This document shows positions 1 through 11,062 of a stretch of 64,000 nt of DNA, piece by piece. Below the pieces are notes generated by a model that was not told where the DNA came from, searched no databases, and saw only the letters and a program-made list of their open reading frames with translations. The stretch is from Macrothele yani (Eukaryota; Arthropoda; Arachnida; Araneae; Macrothelidae). Position 1 is the stretch's first letter, and each line of letters starts with the position of its first letter. The stretch is from contig CM076999.1 of NCBI GenBank assembly GCA_039090855.1, positions 111,289,072-111,353,071 of the forward strand, given 5' to 3'. The position numbers and the translations under genes are program-made.

Positions 1-275
1 CCTTAACAACTCCTTATTTTTGTATTTCCATTTCTAAGGCCCTTAAAAGTCCTTAAGAACTCCTTATTTTTGTATTTCCATTTCTAAGGCCCTTAAAAGT
101 CCTTAAAACTTGCTTTTGCACTGCAGTAATGGGCAGCACAACCCTGCCCTTGTTTTTTTTTGTGTGTCTGTAAATATGCTAACCCCTTCACCAGGGGAGC
201 TTTCTTCTAGCTCATTGAAGGGAGATAATCCCCTGGAACGCTCTTAGAAATTATCTCCTTTCAACCCCCCCCCCT

Positions 276-280
<5 letters not shown>

Positions 281-322
<42 letters not shown>
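281..322. repeat. (AC)n microsatellite
   Basis: Uninterrupted AC run inside R1. The matching place in the other R1 copy (41787-41825) also carries a CA run, so the microsatellite belongs to the element. Confidence 0.9.
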
Positions 323-324
<2 letters not shown>

Positions 325-326
325 TT

Positions 327-2004
327 CAGGGCTCTAGATACAAGGGCTGACTCATACGACAGATTTCAGTTGTCCCCGGAAGTTGCGGCTGGTGACATAG
401 CTGAGATGCATCACTGAGTGTTAGGAATTACGTTTGCTTTGCTCTGTGCGGGGAACTCTGATGGTAGATGATACAACTGCTGAGCTGCCGAATATGAAAC
501 AAAATGGTCAAATAATTTAAAGAAACAAAAGGTGTGAAGCAGAATATATCATTGATTGTTCCATCAAACGCGAAAATAATGTTTTTTTTTTTTTTTTTTG
601 TTAATAACAAAACCTCGGCTACTGTAACTTTTGTGAAACGTTTCGAATGTTCAGGTGTATATTTAATTCGACTTTTACCCTCTACAAGAAAGGTTTCCTG
701 TGTTTTTGTAAATATGTTTCGAAAGCATTTGTCATTTTTTCTTTCAATTTTTGATTTTCCGTATTTTGTTTTTTCACCTTAATTTTCAGTTCTCTGATTT
801 GTTTCAATAAAAGCCGGTGCAAACGTTTCATCTTCTGGCTTTGCTAGAAAAGCTCTTTAAATTATCCTTTTTTTTCCTGTTTTCAGAAAGTTTAGCTCTT
901 TTAAAAAAGTTTTTTTTTTTTTTTTTTTTTGAAGCATATCACATTTCATGCAGAAAATTGTCTCTTCAAACCTGGTCTACTGTAGTAATTTTTGTGAAAC
1001 GTTTCGGATATTCAAGTGTCCATTTAATTCGACTTTTACCCTCTACAAGAGAGGTTACCTGTGTTTTTATAAGTATGTTTCAAAAGCATTTGTCACTTTT
1101 TTTTTTTCAATTTTTAATTTTTCGTATTTTGTTTTTTTACTTTAATTTTCAGTTCTCTTATTTGTTTCAATAAAAGCCGGTGCGAACAATTTCATCTTCT
1201 GGCTTTGCTAGAAAAGCTCTTTAAAATATCCCCCCCCCCTGTTTTCAGAAAGTTTAGCTCTTTTTCCATTATTGACAATTTGTCATTTAAAAAATTCAAA
1301 TTTTTTTTTAACATATCACATTTCACACAGAAAATTGTCTCTTCATCTGCTGCAGGTTGAATCGGGGCCACATTTTCTCCAAAAGACCTTTTTTTTGAGA
1401 CTAAGATTTTTAAGTCTATCAAAAGCATCATGCAGTATTTTTCTCCTTCTTTGTCTTTCACCTCTTGCAGTGACATTTTCAACGTTTGATCTCAGTAAAT
1501 TGACCGTTGGTATAGTCGACGATTTCAATATCTTTTTCATTGGTTAACCAAGCAGGCGATTCATCATATCGTCTTCGTACTTACTATTTAAAAAGTGCTC
1601 CCTTCAAATCCTGGCATTTTTCTCATTAAAAGAATCTGCTCTGCAACACCTGTTAACCCAGTTTTTGTAATTACTGGGTCGTTTCTATGGAAACGGTAAT
1701 TCCTGCAGGTATTTCAGCACGTAGCAACAGCGCAAGAAGCCATTGTACGAAAACGATGTACTAAAGAAATTAAATAAAAAAATTTGATGTCAGAAATACA
1801 ACCTAATAAACAGCAGATAACTAATGCGAATGCAACAAACGTGGGTTAAACAGCATCCACTGAGCGCTTTACATTGCGCACTGACAAGTGGCATGCATCC
1901 GGGCTCCGATGCATCCCCGTGACGTCACTGAGCGGCACAGGCGAGGAAGACTTCAAGCACCAGAAACACAAAGCGATGAGCCAGCCCTTGTTATTAAGCC
2001 CTGT
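327..2004. mobile_element. hAT-like DNA transposon inserted in R1
   Basis: The left end cagggctctagata and the reverse complement of the right end (cagggcttaataa) begin a ~28-bp imperfect TIR that continues with acaagggctg on both sides. The 8-bp sequence acactttt flanks both ends (319-326 and 2005-2012). The uninterrupted R1 copy near 41822 has it once, as an empty site. An 8-bp target site duplication (TSD) and CAGGG termini are hAT hallmarks. A minus-strand 96-codon reading frame (1482-1192) has a CxxC pair and a coiled-coil-like tail but matches nothing I recognise, so the element is probably non-autonomous. Confidence 0.7.
620..1290. repeat. two tandem ~361-bp units inside the hAT-like element
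   Basis: The segment starting 'tgtgaaacgtttcg' near 633 recurs near 994 with the same order of landmarks: 'tttaattcgacttttaccc', a T-rich tract, 'caataaaagccggtgc', and 'cttctggctttgctagaaaa'. A third partial start lies near 1316. Poly-T runs differ between copies. No function is inferred. Confidence 0.75.
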
Positions 2005-2336
2005 ACACTTTTCCCATTGCAGCCTGTATGACTTTCCTTGTGTGACCTTACCAGTGGGATCAACATTTGTGTTGTGTCTTTTCAGGGGTCAGAGGGTCGG
2101 GGGGGTCTGCTTGACTTCTTCATTGACAATTTATGGTGTGAGTTGTCTCATATGGTCTGATCTATCTAGTGTCTACTGCTCTACTCAACTCACCTTGCTT
2201 CATTGTTGCTGTGTCTCCTGTTTGCTTTTTTTTTGGGGGGGGGGGTGTATTCAATTTTGTTCTAATTGTAGGCAAAGTAGTTTATATTTGGGGCAAGCAA
2301 AATGCCTGAAAATGGCCACTAGCACCGTTTAATCCC

Positions 2337-2339
<3 letters not shown>

Positions 2340-2390
<51 letters not shown>
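2340..2390. repeat. (AC)n microsatellite
   Basis: About 25 AC units in the right half of R1 copy A. Confidence 0.9.
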
Positions 2391-2392
<2 letters not shown>

Positions 2393-2864
2393 GCTGATAC
2401 TCAATAATGCAAAATATTAGTTGGAGTGTAGGTCCTTAGAAAGTCCTTATTTTTTTCCCCACAGAAAAGGGTATGAACCCAGTTGGAATAAGAGTAACAG
2501 AACATAAAGCTGCAATTAAGAGCATTTCAAACAAAGGTTTAGACAGACATGTACAAAACACAGGACACAAAATGGTTTGGAGACTCAGTGAAAGTGATGC
2601 CTTTTTTTAAAAAAGAAAAAAATAGCGAAAGGTCTAGAAATAGGGAGAAGAAGAGGAGCAACATTAAGTGATAAAAAGGGCTGGATTTTATCCCAAGAGC
2701 AGCAACACCTAATGCGTCCTGAAAATTGCACAAGTGAAAAATCTTATGTTCCTATGGAAACCCCATATTTACTTAAAATTAATAATTCTGTTGTCTTGTT
2801 ACATAACAAACGACTCACTGTATAGCAGTTGGTGGGCATAAAGCAGCCGCTGTTGAGTGGCCTC

Positions 2865-3222
2865 TGATAGAACTTCATTTTGCAAGTAAGGCCTTGCATC
2901 AAGTGTTGCCATGCGTGTGCATCGGAATTCGAAAATTTTCTAACTAGGATTATTTTAATATGATTATTAGTTTTCGTTCTGTCAAGGTGTGACTTGAACT
3001 CTAGAACTTAATTTTGCAAGTAAGAACTTAATTTGATAAAAGTATGGGAATTGGTAAGAACTTCTGATAGAACAAGTAAGAACTTCTGATAGAACTTAAT
3101 TTTGCAAGTAAGGCCTTGCATCAAGTGTTGTTATGCGTGTGCATTGGAATTCAAAAAATTTCTAACTAGGATTCTTTTAACATGATTATTAGTTTTCATT
3201 CTGTCAAGGTGTTACTTGAACT
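2865..3222. repeat. direct repeat pair (~135 bp, offset 223 bp)
   Basis: The block beginning 'ttttgcaagtaaggccttgc' near 2879 is repeated near 3102, through 'tctaactaggatt' and 'ctgtcaaggtg'. Between them are shorter echoes of 'gcaagtaagaactt'. No reading frame of interest. 2483-2864 holds nothing else recognised. Confidence 0.75.
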
Positions 3223-3705
3223 CTGCTTTGTCTAGTGCCACTTCTGTGCCACTTCAGCTGAATAAATTTGTTTTAATTTTGTGTGTTGCAAATTGTGCAG
3301 TGAAGCCGATCAACTTTTGTGATTATTGTATTATATTCTGTTCCTCTGACTGTGTGAAAGCTTTAATAACATCGAATAATTCACAGAAATCAGAATTATT
3401 GTGGTTCTGCATGTTATATCTTTACTATGTTGAAGTTATCTTAAAAATGTATTTTTATTTTTCTGATAATCTGTAACAAAAAAATGTATGATCACTTACA
3501 TTTTTATTTTGGTAATTTTATCAGGCAAAAAGATAGTTTCAAAGTACTTTTTCATTCTTTTTCTTTTTAAGCAGCATCCAAGCTGTAAAGATACGGTGCT
3601 AAATATTTGAATACTGGATTATATAATACATTCGCTTGTAAAAATGCTTGTTGTGCATATAATATGTAAATTTAATTTCTGAACTGAGATGCCAAAATTT
3701 TGGTT

Positions 3706-3809
3706 TAGAGCACTGTGTGACTTCCAGTCTCTGAGAGTCTAAAGCACATAATTTTGTTTAGAACATTGTGTGACTTCCAGTCTCTGAAAGTCTGAATCAC
3801 ATAATTTTC
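3706..3809. repeat. 52-bp tandem duplication
   Basis: 'tgtgtgacttccagtctctg' occurs twice 52 bp apart with matching flanks ending in 'cacataatttt'. The rest of 3223-4139 is AT-rich with no recognised gene. Confidence 0.75.
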
Positions 3810-4139
3810 CAGAACTTACCAAATTTAATATCAGCTATTAAAGAACAAAACATATTTTTAGATAGAAATATTAATCAAAATGCATGGAAGTTTCCAACTG
3901 TTTCTTCAACTGATGTAGGAAGAGATTTGCAAATTATTGCCAGATTCACAGTATGTTTTGTAGGCTGATTTTAAGGTTAGTTTCTATATTAATTGAATAT
4001 ACAGAGGAGAAACAGAGTTCCACTTTTGCGGCGACAAAAATTATTTGACACATTCCTGACAGTTGAGTGCAAATCAATTGAAATATCAAGTGAATTGTTC
4101 ATTGCCAGTGAAAATCATAGTCACTTGACAACTTGAACA

Positions 4140-4945
4140 TATATACATACATATCACTAAGCTGTTCTCTGAGATTCATAGGTTAGCTCCACAAGGAAAT
4201 ACAAACTACCAGATAATTTTTACTTACTGTTGCTGTATCAAACTTCTCCATTTACAGCGATCTTGACATACAACTCGGGCTTCACTGACATCCATCACAC
4301 ACTGTACACAAGACCTCATATACTTCATACTCCTAATCTTTTTCTCATGCATACACTCCTGAATCTGATACTTCCTTGGCCTTCCTCTGCCTTTCCTTCC
4401 TGCCACTTGAGTTAAAAAGATCTTCTTAGTAAGCATCACTCATTCTTCCAACATGGCCAAACCACTGAAGCATATTAGTCTTCACCTTTCTAACAACATT
4501 TTGCTTCACATTACACAACTGCAACACATCTTCATTCCTCACACAATCGGACCGTGTCTTGCCACAAACCACCCTAAGTAACGTATTTCACCAGCACACA
4601 AACGACTCCTATGTTTCTTCTGCAGTACCCATGTTGCACTTCCATACATCAGAGTAGAAACAATTACATTTTCATACACAGCCAATTTTCAAGTCGGAAC
4701 CCAACATTCTGACTTGAAAATTGGCTTCAAGTGCCGACTTAAAACTGCAGTTGCATCATACATGAGAGATGTCAGTGAAGCTTGAGTTCTGTGCCAGGAT
4801 CACAATAAGATGTTTGGTGGACCAACAGTAAGTAAAATCTAGCACCATCAGTTTTAAACTTTCATCTGGCAGATGAGCTTTCTTTGAGGAGTTAACCTCT
4901 GAATATCAGAGAACAACTTAGTGATATGTGATGTGTATATTGCCA
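4140..4945. mobile_element. head-to-head pair of non-LTR retrotransposon 3' ends
   Basis: The left end (4140-4310) read on the minus strand matches the right end (4765-4945) read on the plus strand, both finishing 'cttagtgatatg'. Two copies of one LINE 3' region therefore point outward. The centre carries a perfect 15-bp inverted repeat (4681-4695 and 4711-4725; gccaattttcaagtc). The left copy keeps coding sequence, the right mainly the 3' end. This could be a twin-priming-like inversion, an independent second insertion, or a palindromic rearrangement. Confidence 0.55.
4224..4690 (-). pseudogene. LINE ORF2 C-terminal remnant
   Basis: The minus strand encodes a disrupted reverse-transcriptase C-terminal region. 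It has LMYGSATWVLQKK (cf. the usual LxYGSETW motif), then MLQWFGHVGRM, GRGRPRK and a closing CQDRCKWRSL. These in this order are characteristic of many LINE polyproteins downstream of the RT domain. The frame is broken at least once near 4560. No endonuclease or RT catalytic core is present, so this is a 5'-truncated dead copy. Confidence 0.6.
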
Positions 4946-5119
4946 ACAGTTTCAATGCCAGTGAAGGTATATATTAAGTATTTGTTGAGTGCTGAATGTG
5001 AAGTAGGAGTTTTGCTACAAACTGTGCAACTTGTATTACACAGTATGAGTAAAATTACCTTTTGTAACTGAATTACACTGCTAACTAACGGTAGGGGTTG
5101 AAAAAATTGGCTATTCCAA

Positions 5120-5937
5120 CAAGGCCTTGATTTTTTTTTTTTTTTTTTTTTTTTTAGCAGCTGTAACATTTACTAGTGGCCTTATTTTTTACTAGTAAAT
5201 TGCATTATCTACTAGCAAAAGTTTATTAACATTATACAAAAGAAAGAAGCTTTAACATGTCCCCGTCCATTAGTCAATCATGACAAATTTTGATTTCACC
5301 CCTGTAACTGTCGCATTGCAATGCTGAAAAGATTACAAATATTTAGATATAACTCACCTTTTCATGACCTGACAAATTAATTCTAACAATTTAATTCAAA
5401 CGCAAATATTTAAAGAACTTTTTTATTTAACTTTATTCACAAAATTCAAGAACACTATTCAAAATCTTAAGTTATTTTCCGTATGGTTTACAATCTGGGT
5501 TTCGGGTCTTTTCATCATACCACTTTAAAACAGGAGGCCTGGAGTCGAACTTGTCTTTGAATGGACTTTCAACCTCAATACAATGTTTGGAGGTTTAAAC
5601 TGCGCCTCCAATCACCCTGGGTTCTCTTCATGAAACTGAACCCAACTTCACATGCAGAAGTAGATAAGAGAAATATACTAGATATTCCTACTAGTGCCAA
5701 AATATTTTTATAATGTTTGTACTTTTCAAGAAACATTCGTTTCCAGAAAGCAGTTGTTTCATTTTTGTATGTGTCTAAAATATTCCACACTCGCAATGCA
5801 GTGGCGCTTTACAGTTCACACTAAGACATTCAAAAATTTTCCACTAGCAACTTTTGCTAGAACCACTTTTTGTCACTAGCAAAATGCATTTGCTTGCTAG
5901 CAATTTGCTACTAACTACCGCTCGAAAGTGAGCCCTG
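5120..5937 (-). mobile_element. hAT element remnant with target-site duplication
   Basis: The left end caaggccttg and reverse-complemented right end cagggctcac form hAT-like TIRs. They are flanked by tattccaa (5112-5119) and gattccaa (5937-5944), a 7-of-8 match to an 8-bp TSD. Both subterminal regions are packed with actagcaa/ttgctagt motifs, which also occur in the related partial element at 63520-64000. A poly-T tract lies at 5131-5154. Only the transposase C-terminus is left. Confidence 0.6.
5575..5796 (-). pseudogene. hAT transposase C-terminal dimerisation region (ZNF862-like)
   Basis: A 73-residue frame contains LSTSACEVGFSFMKRTQGDW followed by RRSL. This is the conserved hAT C-terminal dimerisation block (typically S-x-x-x-C-E-R-x-F-S-x-M-K). 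Homologous sequence continues downstream to about 5460, matching 63760-63900. The DDE catalytic part is missing, so this is a fragment. Confidence 0.65.
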
Positions 5938-6009
5938 ATTCCAACGCTTGGGACTATCAGTTTTTATGAGGATAGACTGCTAAATAGTGCACACAGTCAA
6001 ATATCCAGA

Positions 6010-6720
6010 AAAAGAAACGATATATTTACACAAACAAAAACCAAAATGAAAGTACTATATGGTAGGTACAAATAGACATACCTATTTTCCTAAATAATTT
6101 GCCTTGTAGTACAAGGCATTTTCCCAACGTAAGACAATTTTACACATGCCGTCAATGCAGAATTCTGCAATTCTTTGTCTGATTCGTGATGTGACTGTGT
6201 GCTTTCTCTTCGTCTTCTGAGGTGAAATGAATCCCCTTGAGATCCCTTTTAAGATTTGGGAAGAAATGAAAATCGCTCAGTGCCAAGTCTGGTGTGTAGA
6301 GTGGATGGGAGAGAACATCAAAGTTGTTCAGCCCCTGGAGAGCATCAAGTGTTGCATGAGCAGTGTGCGGTCTTACGTTGTCATGCAGCAACAAAATTGG
6401 TGCAGTTGGCTTCACAATTTGATACACCCTCCAGCGTAGGTTCTTTATTATTTTTATGTAACATGCTGAATTAATTGACAGTAATCCCAGTTTCCAAAAA
6501 TTCTGTCAGGTAAACTTTGTGCGACTCCCAAAAAACAGTGAAAAGAACTTGGCTGCCACTATTTTTAATTTTTTGGGACCAGGAGAGGAAGCATTTTAGT
6601 ATTCCATACTCCGTCATTTTTCTTCAGGGTCAAAGTGAAGGATCCAATACTTGTCCCCAGCAACAATATTCAGCAGAAATTTATCGCCTTATTCACAATC
6701 AGGCTTGAAAAGTGTTTCAC
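6010..6720 (-). pseudogene. mariner transposase remnant (C-terminal two thirds)
   Basis: Read on the minus strand from about 6700: YWILHFDPEEK, PKKLKIVAAKFF, ILLLHDNVRPHTAHATLD, then LYTPDLALSDFHFFPNLKRD. These are the mariner catalytic blocks; the HDN-RPH aspartate and the PD-A-SDFH aspartate are visible. Stops and frameshifts occur around 6470-6640. The longest intact frame is 6427-6152. The N-terminal helix-turn-helix is absent: the sequence stops where element E87 begins at 6725. Confidence 0.75.
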
Positions 6721-6724
6721 AATG

Positions 6725-7430
6725 CCAGATGTGCGATGAGACTCTGGATTTTCAGCCCTTCCTCCCGCCCTCCGGATGAATGTCAAATTCTCCTGATTTT
6801 CACTCAGAATTAACCATTAGAATGGTCGAAATTCCATCAACCACCATGATTTTGAACCACCTGTGAATTTTTTTTTTTTTCTTTTTTTCTGTGTCATGCA
6901 AGGTGGCATTACAGTCATCAGTTTTGCACTTTTCCTCTACCTGCAAAAAGAAAGCTGCTCCAGTGGTGCAATGCTCTAAGCGTTAGCTTCTGACCAGTAG
7001 TCCGATATGGGTCGGAAAAAAATTTGCTTTAAAAAAAATTATCCCGGTCCGATTGTCATACGACGCCTTCAGCAAAGAGCTCACTCGCTCTGGCACTAGA
7101 ATGCCGGGTAGGGTCAGTAATTGATTGATAAATGGGAGCTGCCCTGCATTCTGCTTGCAGTTCAGTCTTTCAACCTCTTGCCTCAACAGAGCTGTGCACA
7201 TTCTGAGTGATGGTAAACAGTTGAGTTATGGTGAATTCACTTAACGACAAAAGGGAGTAGTTACAATTGGCCTCGCCTTGTCATGAAAGGTGAAGTCAGT
7301 ACGATGCTTTTTGTCACCTTCGTGCACAACCTAAAGAAGAAACAAAAAACAGTTGGCTGCTACTCTATTTGTAAAAAACAACATGCAGACCATTTTACGT
7401 TTTCATTATCTTGCGGAATCCTTACCTAAA
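6725..7430. mobile_element. E87 element, short copy with one 87-bp unit
   Basis: Collinear with 25448-27209: cagatgtgcg terminus, 'ggattttcagc', a tRNA-like stretch (gtggtgcaatgctctaagcg near 6962), 'cgccttcagcaaagag', one copy of the 87-bp unit (about 7137-7217), then 'cttaacgacaa' and 'cattatcttgcgg'. Here the unit is single; in the other copy it is tandemly expanded. The right boundary is approximate. It abuts the broken mariner, so it may have inserted into it. Confidence 0.6.
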
Positions 7431-7742
7431 ATCTCATCTCATTTCAGTTAGTCCGGAACTAAATGGGCAAAAAATATTTTTCGACCTATGAACTTTAAGA
7501 AATGTGACACACTACTCTTAGCACATTACTTCCTAACAACTACACAGATGTAACAAAGATATGGAAACACTACTTTGGCTTCTTTAATTTTTAAGTGTCA
7601 CTTTGTTCAGTGTCATTGGGATAATGTTCTGTTCACTAACCGATTTGCACTATAGTATTATGCACATATAGTTTTTCACTTGCTAGCAGAATTTTATCAG
7701 TGTTTCTCAATATATTTTATGACTATAAAATTTGTGATGTTG

Positions 7743-7875
7743 AGATAGAATAAAATAGCAGTGTTTATTCACAATTAAATATTTAATTGTGAATATAAGC
7801 ATTTATTGAATATTTGAATTTAGTATTTATTCACAATATTTAATTAAAAATAAGTGTTGCTATTTTATTCTATCT
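7743..7875. repeat. 133-bp hairpin with nested perfect palindrome
   Basis: 18-bp perfect inverted repeats (agatagaataaaatagca at 7743-7760 and its complement at 7858-7875) enclose a 26-bp perfect palindrome at 7768-7793 (half-site ttcacaattaaat). It may be a small foldback element. 7431-7742 shows nothing else recognised. Confidence 0.7.
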
Positions 7876-8944
7876 GTGTTTTTTCCTCTACATATTTTTA
7901 TTGATCTGGAAATCAGCGTAACCGCCTATAAATCCAATTTTTGGGAGGGGGACGATGGCTTGAAAAACAGATGGAAACTTGCAAAAAAAATTTTATTAGA
8001 AATTACATTACATTTTTCATTTTACACACACACACACACATGCTTTAATGCAGTCAAATTATGATCTAACATTTTTGGAGGGAACACCAAAAATAAAATT
8101 AACTGTATATGGGGAAATTCGATTTTTTTTTTTTTTTTTTAATTTAAAATGTCATGTGATGGCAACAATCAGATAATTTTTCATTGCACTTTGTCGTGTG
8201 AACAAGTAAAATGAGTAAGTCAAAACAGAAATTATATTGCAGATATCCACAGGAAAATGTGTGCCCAGTAAAAAGTACATTAAAAGAACATAGTTTGTTT
8301 ACATCTTTATATATACATCCTACTGCCTTGCTAAGAGGAACTCTACTACACTAATGCTTGAAAACGTCTGTGATGGTTACTTGCTTGCTGGCATATAACC
8401 AAAAGTACTTTTTTCACTTCCGCTTTAGTTTATCACACTCTTGCCCACATTGAATGAAGTGAAATACCTTTTTAAATTTTCTAAACGTACGACTGATTTG
8501 TTTCTAAAAGGCACAAGTTCATTTTTCTCCCTATCATCTTGCTTTCATCACTTGTGATCGCATCATCACGAATTTCGCTTAAGCTTTCTACACACTGCTC
8601 ATTTGAAAACAAAAAAAAAATTGCTAAATTCAAGATGAAAAAGTTCTGGGGATGATAAATAGGAATGCTAGATGCAAGAAAACATTAACACCAAAACATA
8701 AGGTGTGGGGTTTTTTTAACATCATGAATATAAGAGGAAATTTGGGGATTTCAAAATATAGCGTTAAATGCAAGAATTGTTAGATCGCAATTTGATTGTA
8801 TCTAGTATTTCCATGCTTTTCAATCACTTCATATGAATGTTATGATATTTGCACTGTATAATGTATTTAGTATTTGCCATCTTGAAGGGTTTGGTGGTAA
8901 TATGGCTTTGGCTGACTTTCTTCCTCCCGCCAATAATTAAAAGG

Positions 8945-8977
<33 letters not shown>

Positions 8978-9574
8978 ATTAAATTTATTTATAATTGTAC
9001 AAAGCTTTTTTTTTTTTTTTTTTTTTTTTTGAAGTACTGCATAGCTGTTTATTGAAACTGAAAATTGTGATGACAGACAAATTTTAACTGTACTGAATGT
9101 TCATTTGAAAACTTATAAGCCCTCTACTGCTACCCAAAAGTAGCATTCCAAAAGCAACTATACATGAGTTTTGTTTGAATGCACTGTCTAGATTTAAAGT
9201 ATCATTTTTTATTGAGTGTATGGAAAATTTGGAGCTGCAAGTGAGTGGTGCCAATAGGGGTATTAGAAAAATATGTAGTGCAGAATTTTCTATGGATAGA
9301 AATATTTCATTTTAAAATCTATCAATTCTATTTTAGTGCAAATCAAAGCTGCCAGTATTGTAAAAATATTCAACATTTTTATTTAAGAATAAGAATACAC
9401 TAAATTATATCACCATTGTTTATTATTATTCATTGCAAACATATCTTATTTGATAAAGATGGCACTGTGTTTTATCATCACACAGTTGTAGCACTGTTTT
9501 ATGGTCATCTTTTCAGTAGCTAAACTCTTCAAGTTTCAGCTATCAAAGAATTAATTTTCATTTCTACTGTGATG

Positions 9575-9608
<34 letters not shown>

Positions 9609-9815
9609 ACTTCTGTCTGCCTGTCTGTATCTTTCTTTACTTTGTGTTTTAATAAATAGCTATGCAGGTACTATGCATACCATATATGTTCAAGTATAAG
9701 CCCCCTCATGTTCATAAGCTGAGCTAATTAAATTTCAAGAATTTGGAAAACATATTTATTTTAAAAAAAATGTTTAAAAACTTTCAACATTCAACTCCGT
9801 ATTGGAGTTTCCAAA
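7876..9815. other. AT-rich stretch without recognised gene
   Basis: Contains poly-T tracts (8125-8140, 9007-9030), a (TTA)n microsatellite at 8950-8977 and a (GT)n microsatellite at 9576-9608. Short open frames here are low-complexity. No conserved motif was found on either strand. Confidence 0.6.
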
Positions 9816-9817
9816 TA

Positions 9818-11060
9818 CAGTAAAACCTCCCTAACAGGCATTCCCAAATAGCACTCACCTACATTAAAGCAGAAAATTTTGGAATTCCCAGTTCCAAAGT
9901 ATATACAGTTCTGTATATTTACCTCCAAATAGCAGATCCTCTAAATAACAGGTAGTGATCTTGGTTATAAAACAGTTTAAAGCGTAAACGTTCTATCAAA
10001 AAATCTGCAAATGTTTGCCTTGAAGAATTTTTTTGTTTCTTTGGACAAAAAAGCAGGGTGACTTTTTGTCCTCAAAATTCCCATTACAAATCTACTGGTC
10101 AGAGGTTTCAATAGAATTGAACAGAATGGCTCCCTTTGTTCTGACATTGACCCAAACACTTGAGAAACATATCCTGAACCTCCTTTTTGCATTCCAAAGA
10201 GGAATCCGCTGCACTAAACTCTGTTCTTTTTACTTCCAATAGTGTCCACAGTTCATTTTGTTACCAAATTTTTTATCTTCTTTGAAGAACCAGCGTGAAG
10301 TCTTGAACATGAAGAGTAAATGTAGCCAACCATCTCTTTAAAAAAATGTATCAGTTCACTATCTCATTTCTTTGTCAATTGTCACTATTTTTTCAGTTCA
10401 ACAGCAATTTTATGCTTGCATAGCTTGTAGTGAATTTGCACAGTTTTTATTATATATAAATAACTTGTTAGTTTTGAAAATCATGACAACATTTAAAATT
10501 GAAAGAAAAATAAAGATTTTAAATGTGGCTGAAAAACAAAATTTAAGGGTGTGGATATTTGCTGAATGCTTCACAGTTGGAAAAACACAAATAGGTGAAC
10601 TTTTGAAGAATTTTGGGGAAATCAGCAAACTGTTTCATCAATGAAAGCAGCAAGAATGTTAAAGTTTGCAAAACTAAGAGTGGTGCAATTGATAATGTGA
10701 TTTTCAATCGGTCTAATTCAGTCTAATCAAGGAAGATTCCTGTTAGCGGCTGTGTGATAAAAGACAAGAATTAAAGTCAGGGTGTAACATAGCTAACTGA
10801 TACGTAAATATCTTGTGGCACTGCATGTTAAACTAAAAATGCTGTAATGTACTGTAGTTGCGTACATGTATTGTATTGTTTCTCACCATTAAGCAATATG
10901 AAATGTTTAATTGAAAAGCTTCAATGTAATTATATATTGTACATACATGTTGAGTACGTGTTTTTTTATACTGTGAGCCTGGGTGGGTCCAGAAATCATG
11001 CTCCTGAATAGCAAACAAATATTGAGATCCCAGGAAGTTCACTATTGAGTGGTTTTACTG
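9818..11060 (+). mobile_element. pogo/Tigger-like element
   Basis: Starts cagtaaaacctcc and ends ggttttactg, giving a cagtaaaacc TIR. Both ends are flanked by TA (9816-9817, 11061-11062), the Tc1/mariner/pogo target. The interior carries a degraded CENP-B-like DNA-binding region (see 10372-10644). No DDE domain is recognisable, so it is probably non-autonomous. Confidence 0.7.
10372..10644 (+). pseudogene. pogo-type transposase N-terminal (CENP-B-like HTH) fragment
   Basis: The 90-codon frame includes KIERKIKILNVAEKQ and AECFTVGKTQIGELLKNFGE. These resemble the first helix-turn-helix of pogo/Tigger transposases (basic start, then a helix of the form F-x-V-G-K-T-Q-x). Homology appears only from about codon 38, so the upstream part is probably not coding. 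The frame ends at 10644 without a catalytic domain. Confidence 0.5.
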
Positions 11061-11062
11061 TA

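Larger units (their letters stand above)
1..2482. mobile_element. R1, non-autonomous hAT-like element, copy A (left end off window, interrupted)
   Basis: Its two halves (1-326 and 2005-2482) are collinear with the copy at 40674-42301. Shared parts are the repeated 'tccttaagaactcctta' motif, an AC microsatellite, a block ending in a G-run, and a right end reading gggtatgaaccc. The right end is the reverse complement of the left terminus of the other copy (aaggttcatac), so these are short terminal inverted repeats (TIRs) starting with CA-GG, hAT-like. No transposase is seen. The sequence between the halves is a separate insertion. Confidence 0.6.

Noticed and set aside
1..120. Telomeric or centromeric repeat at the window edge ('ccttaa' words)
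   Set aside because: The same sequence occurs once at 40.69 kb as the left part of R1; it is an element end, not an array.
817..1173. 118-codon frame rich in Phe and Leu
   Set aside because: It runs over poly-T tracts in a tandemly duplicated segment of a transposon; the codons follow base composition, not a protein family.
6983..7201. 72-codon minus-strand gene
   Set aside because: It lies in the E87 repeat and corresponds to the frame through its 87-bp unit.
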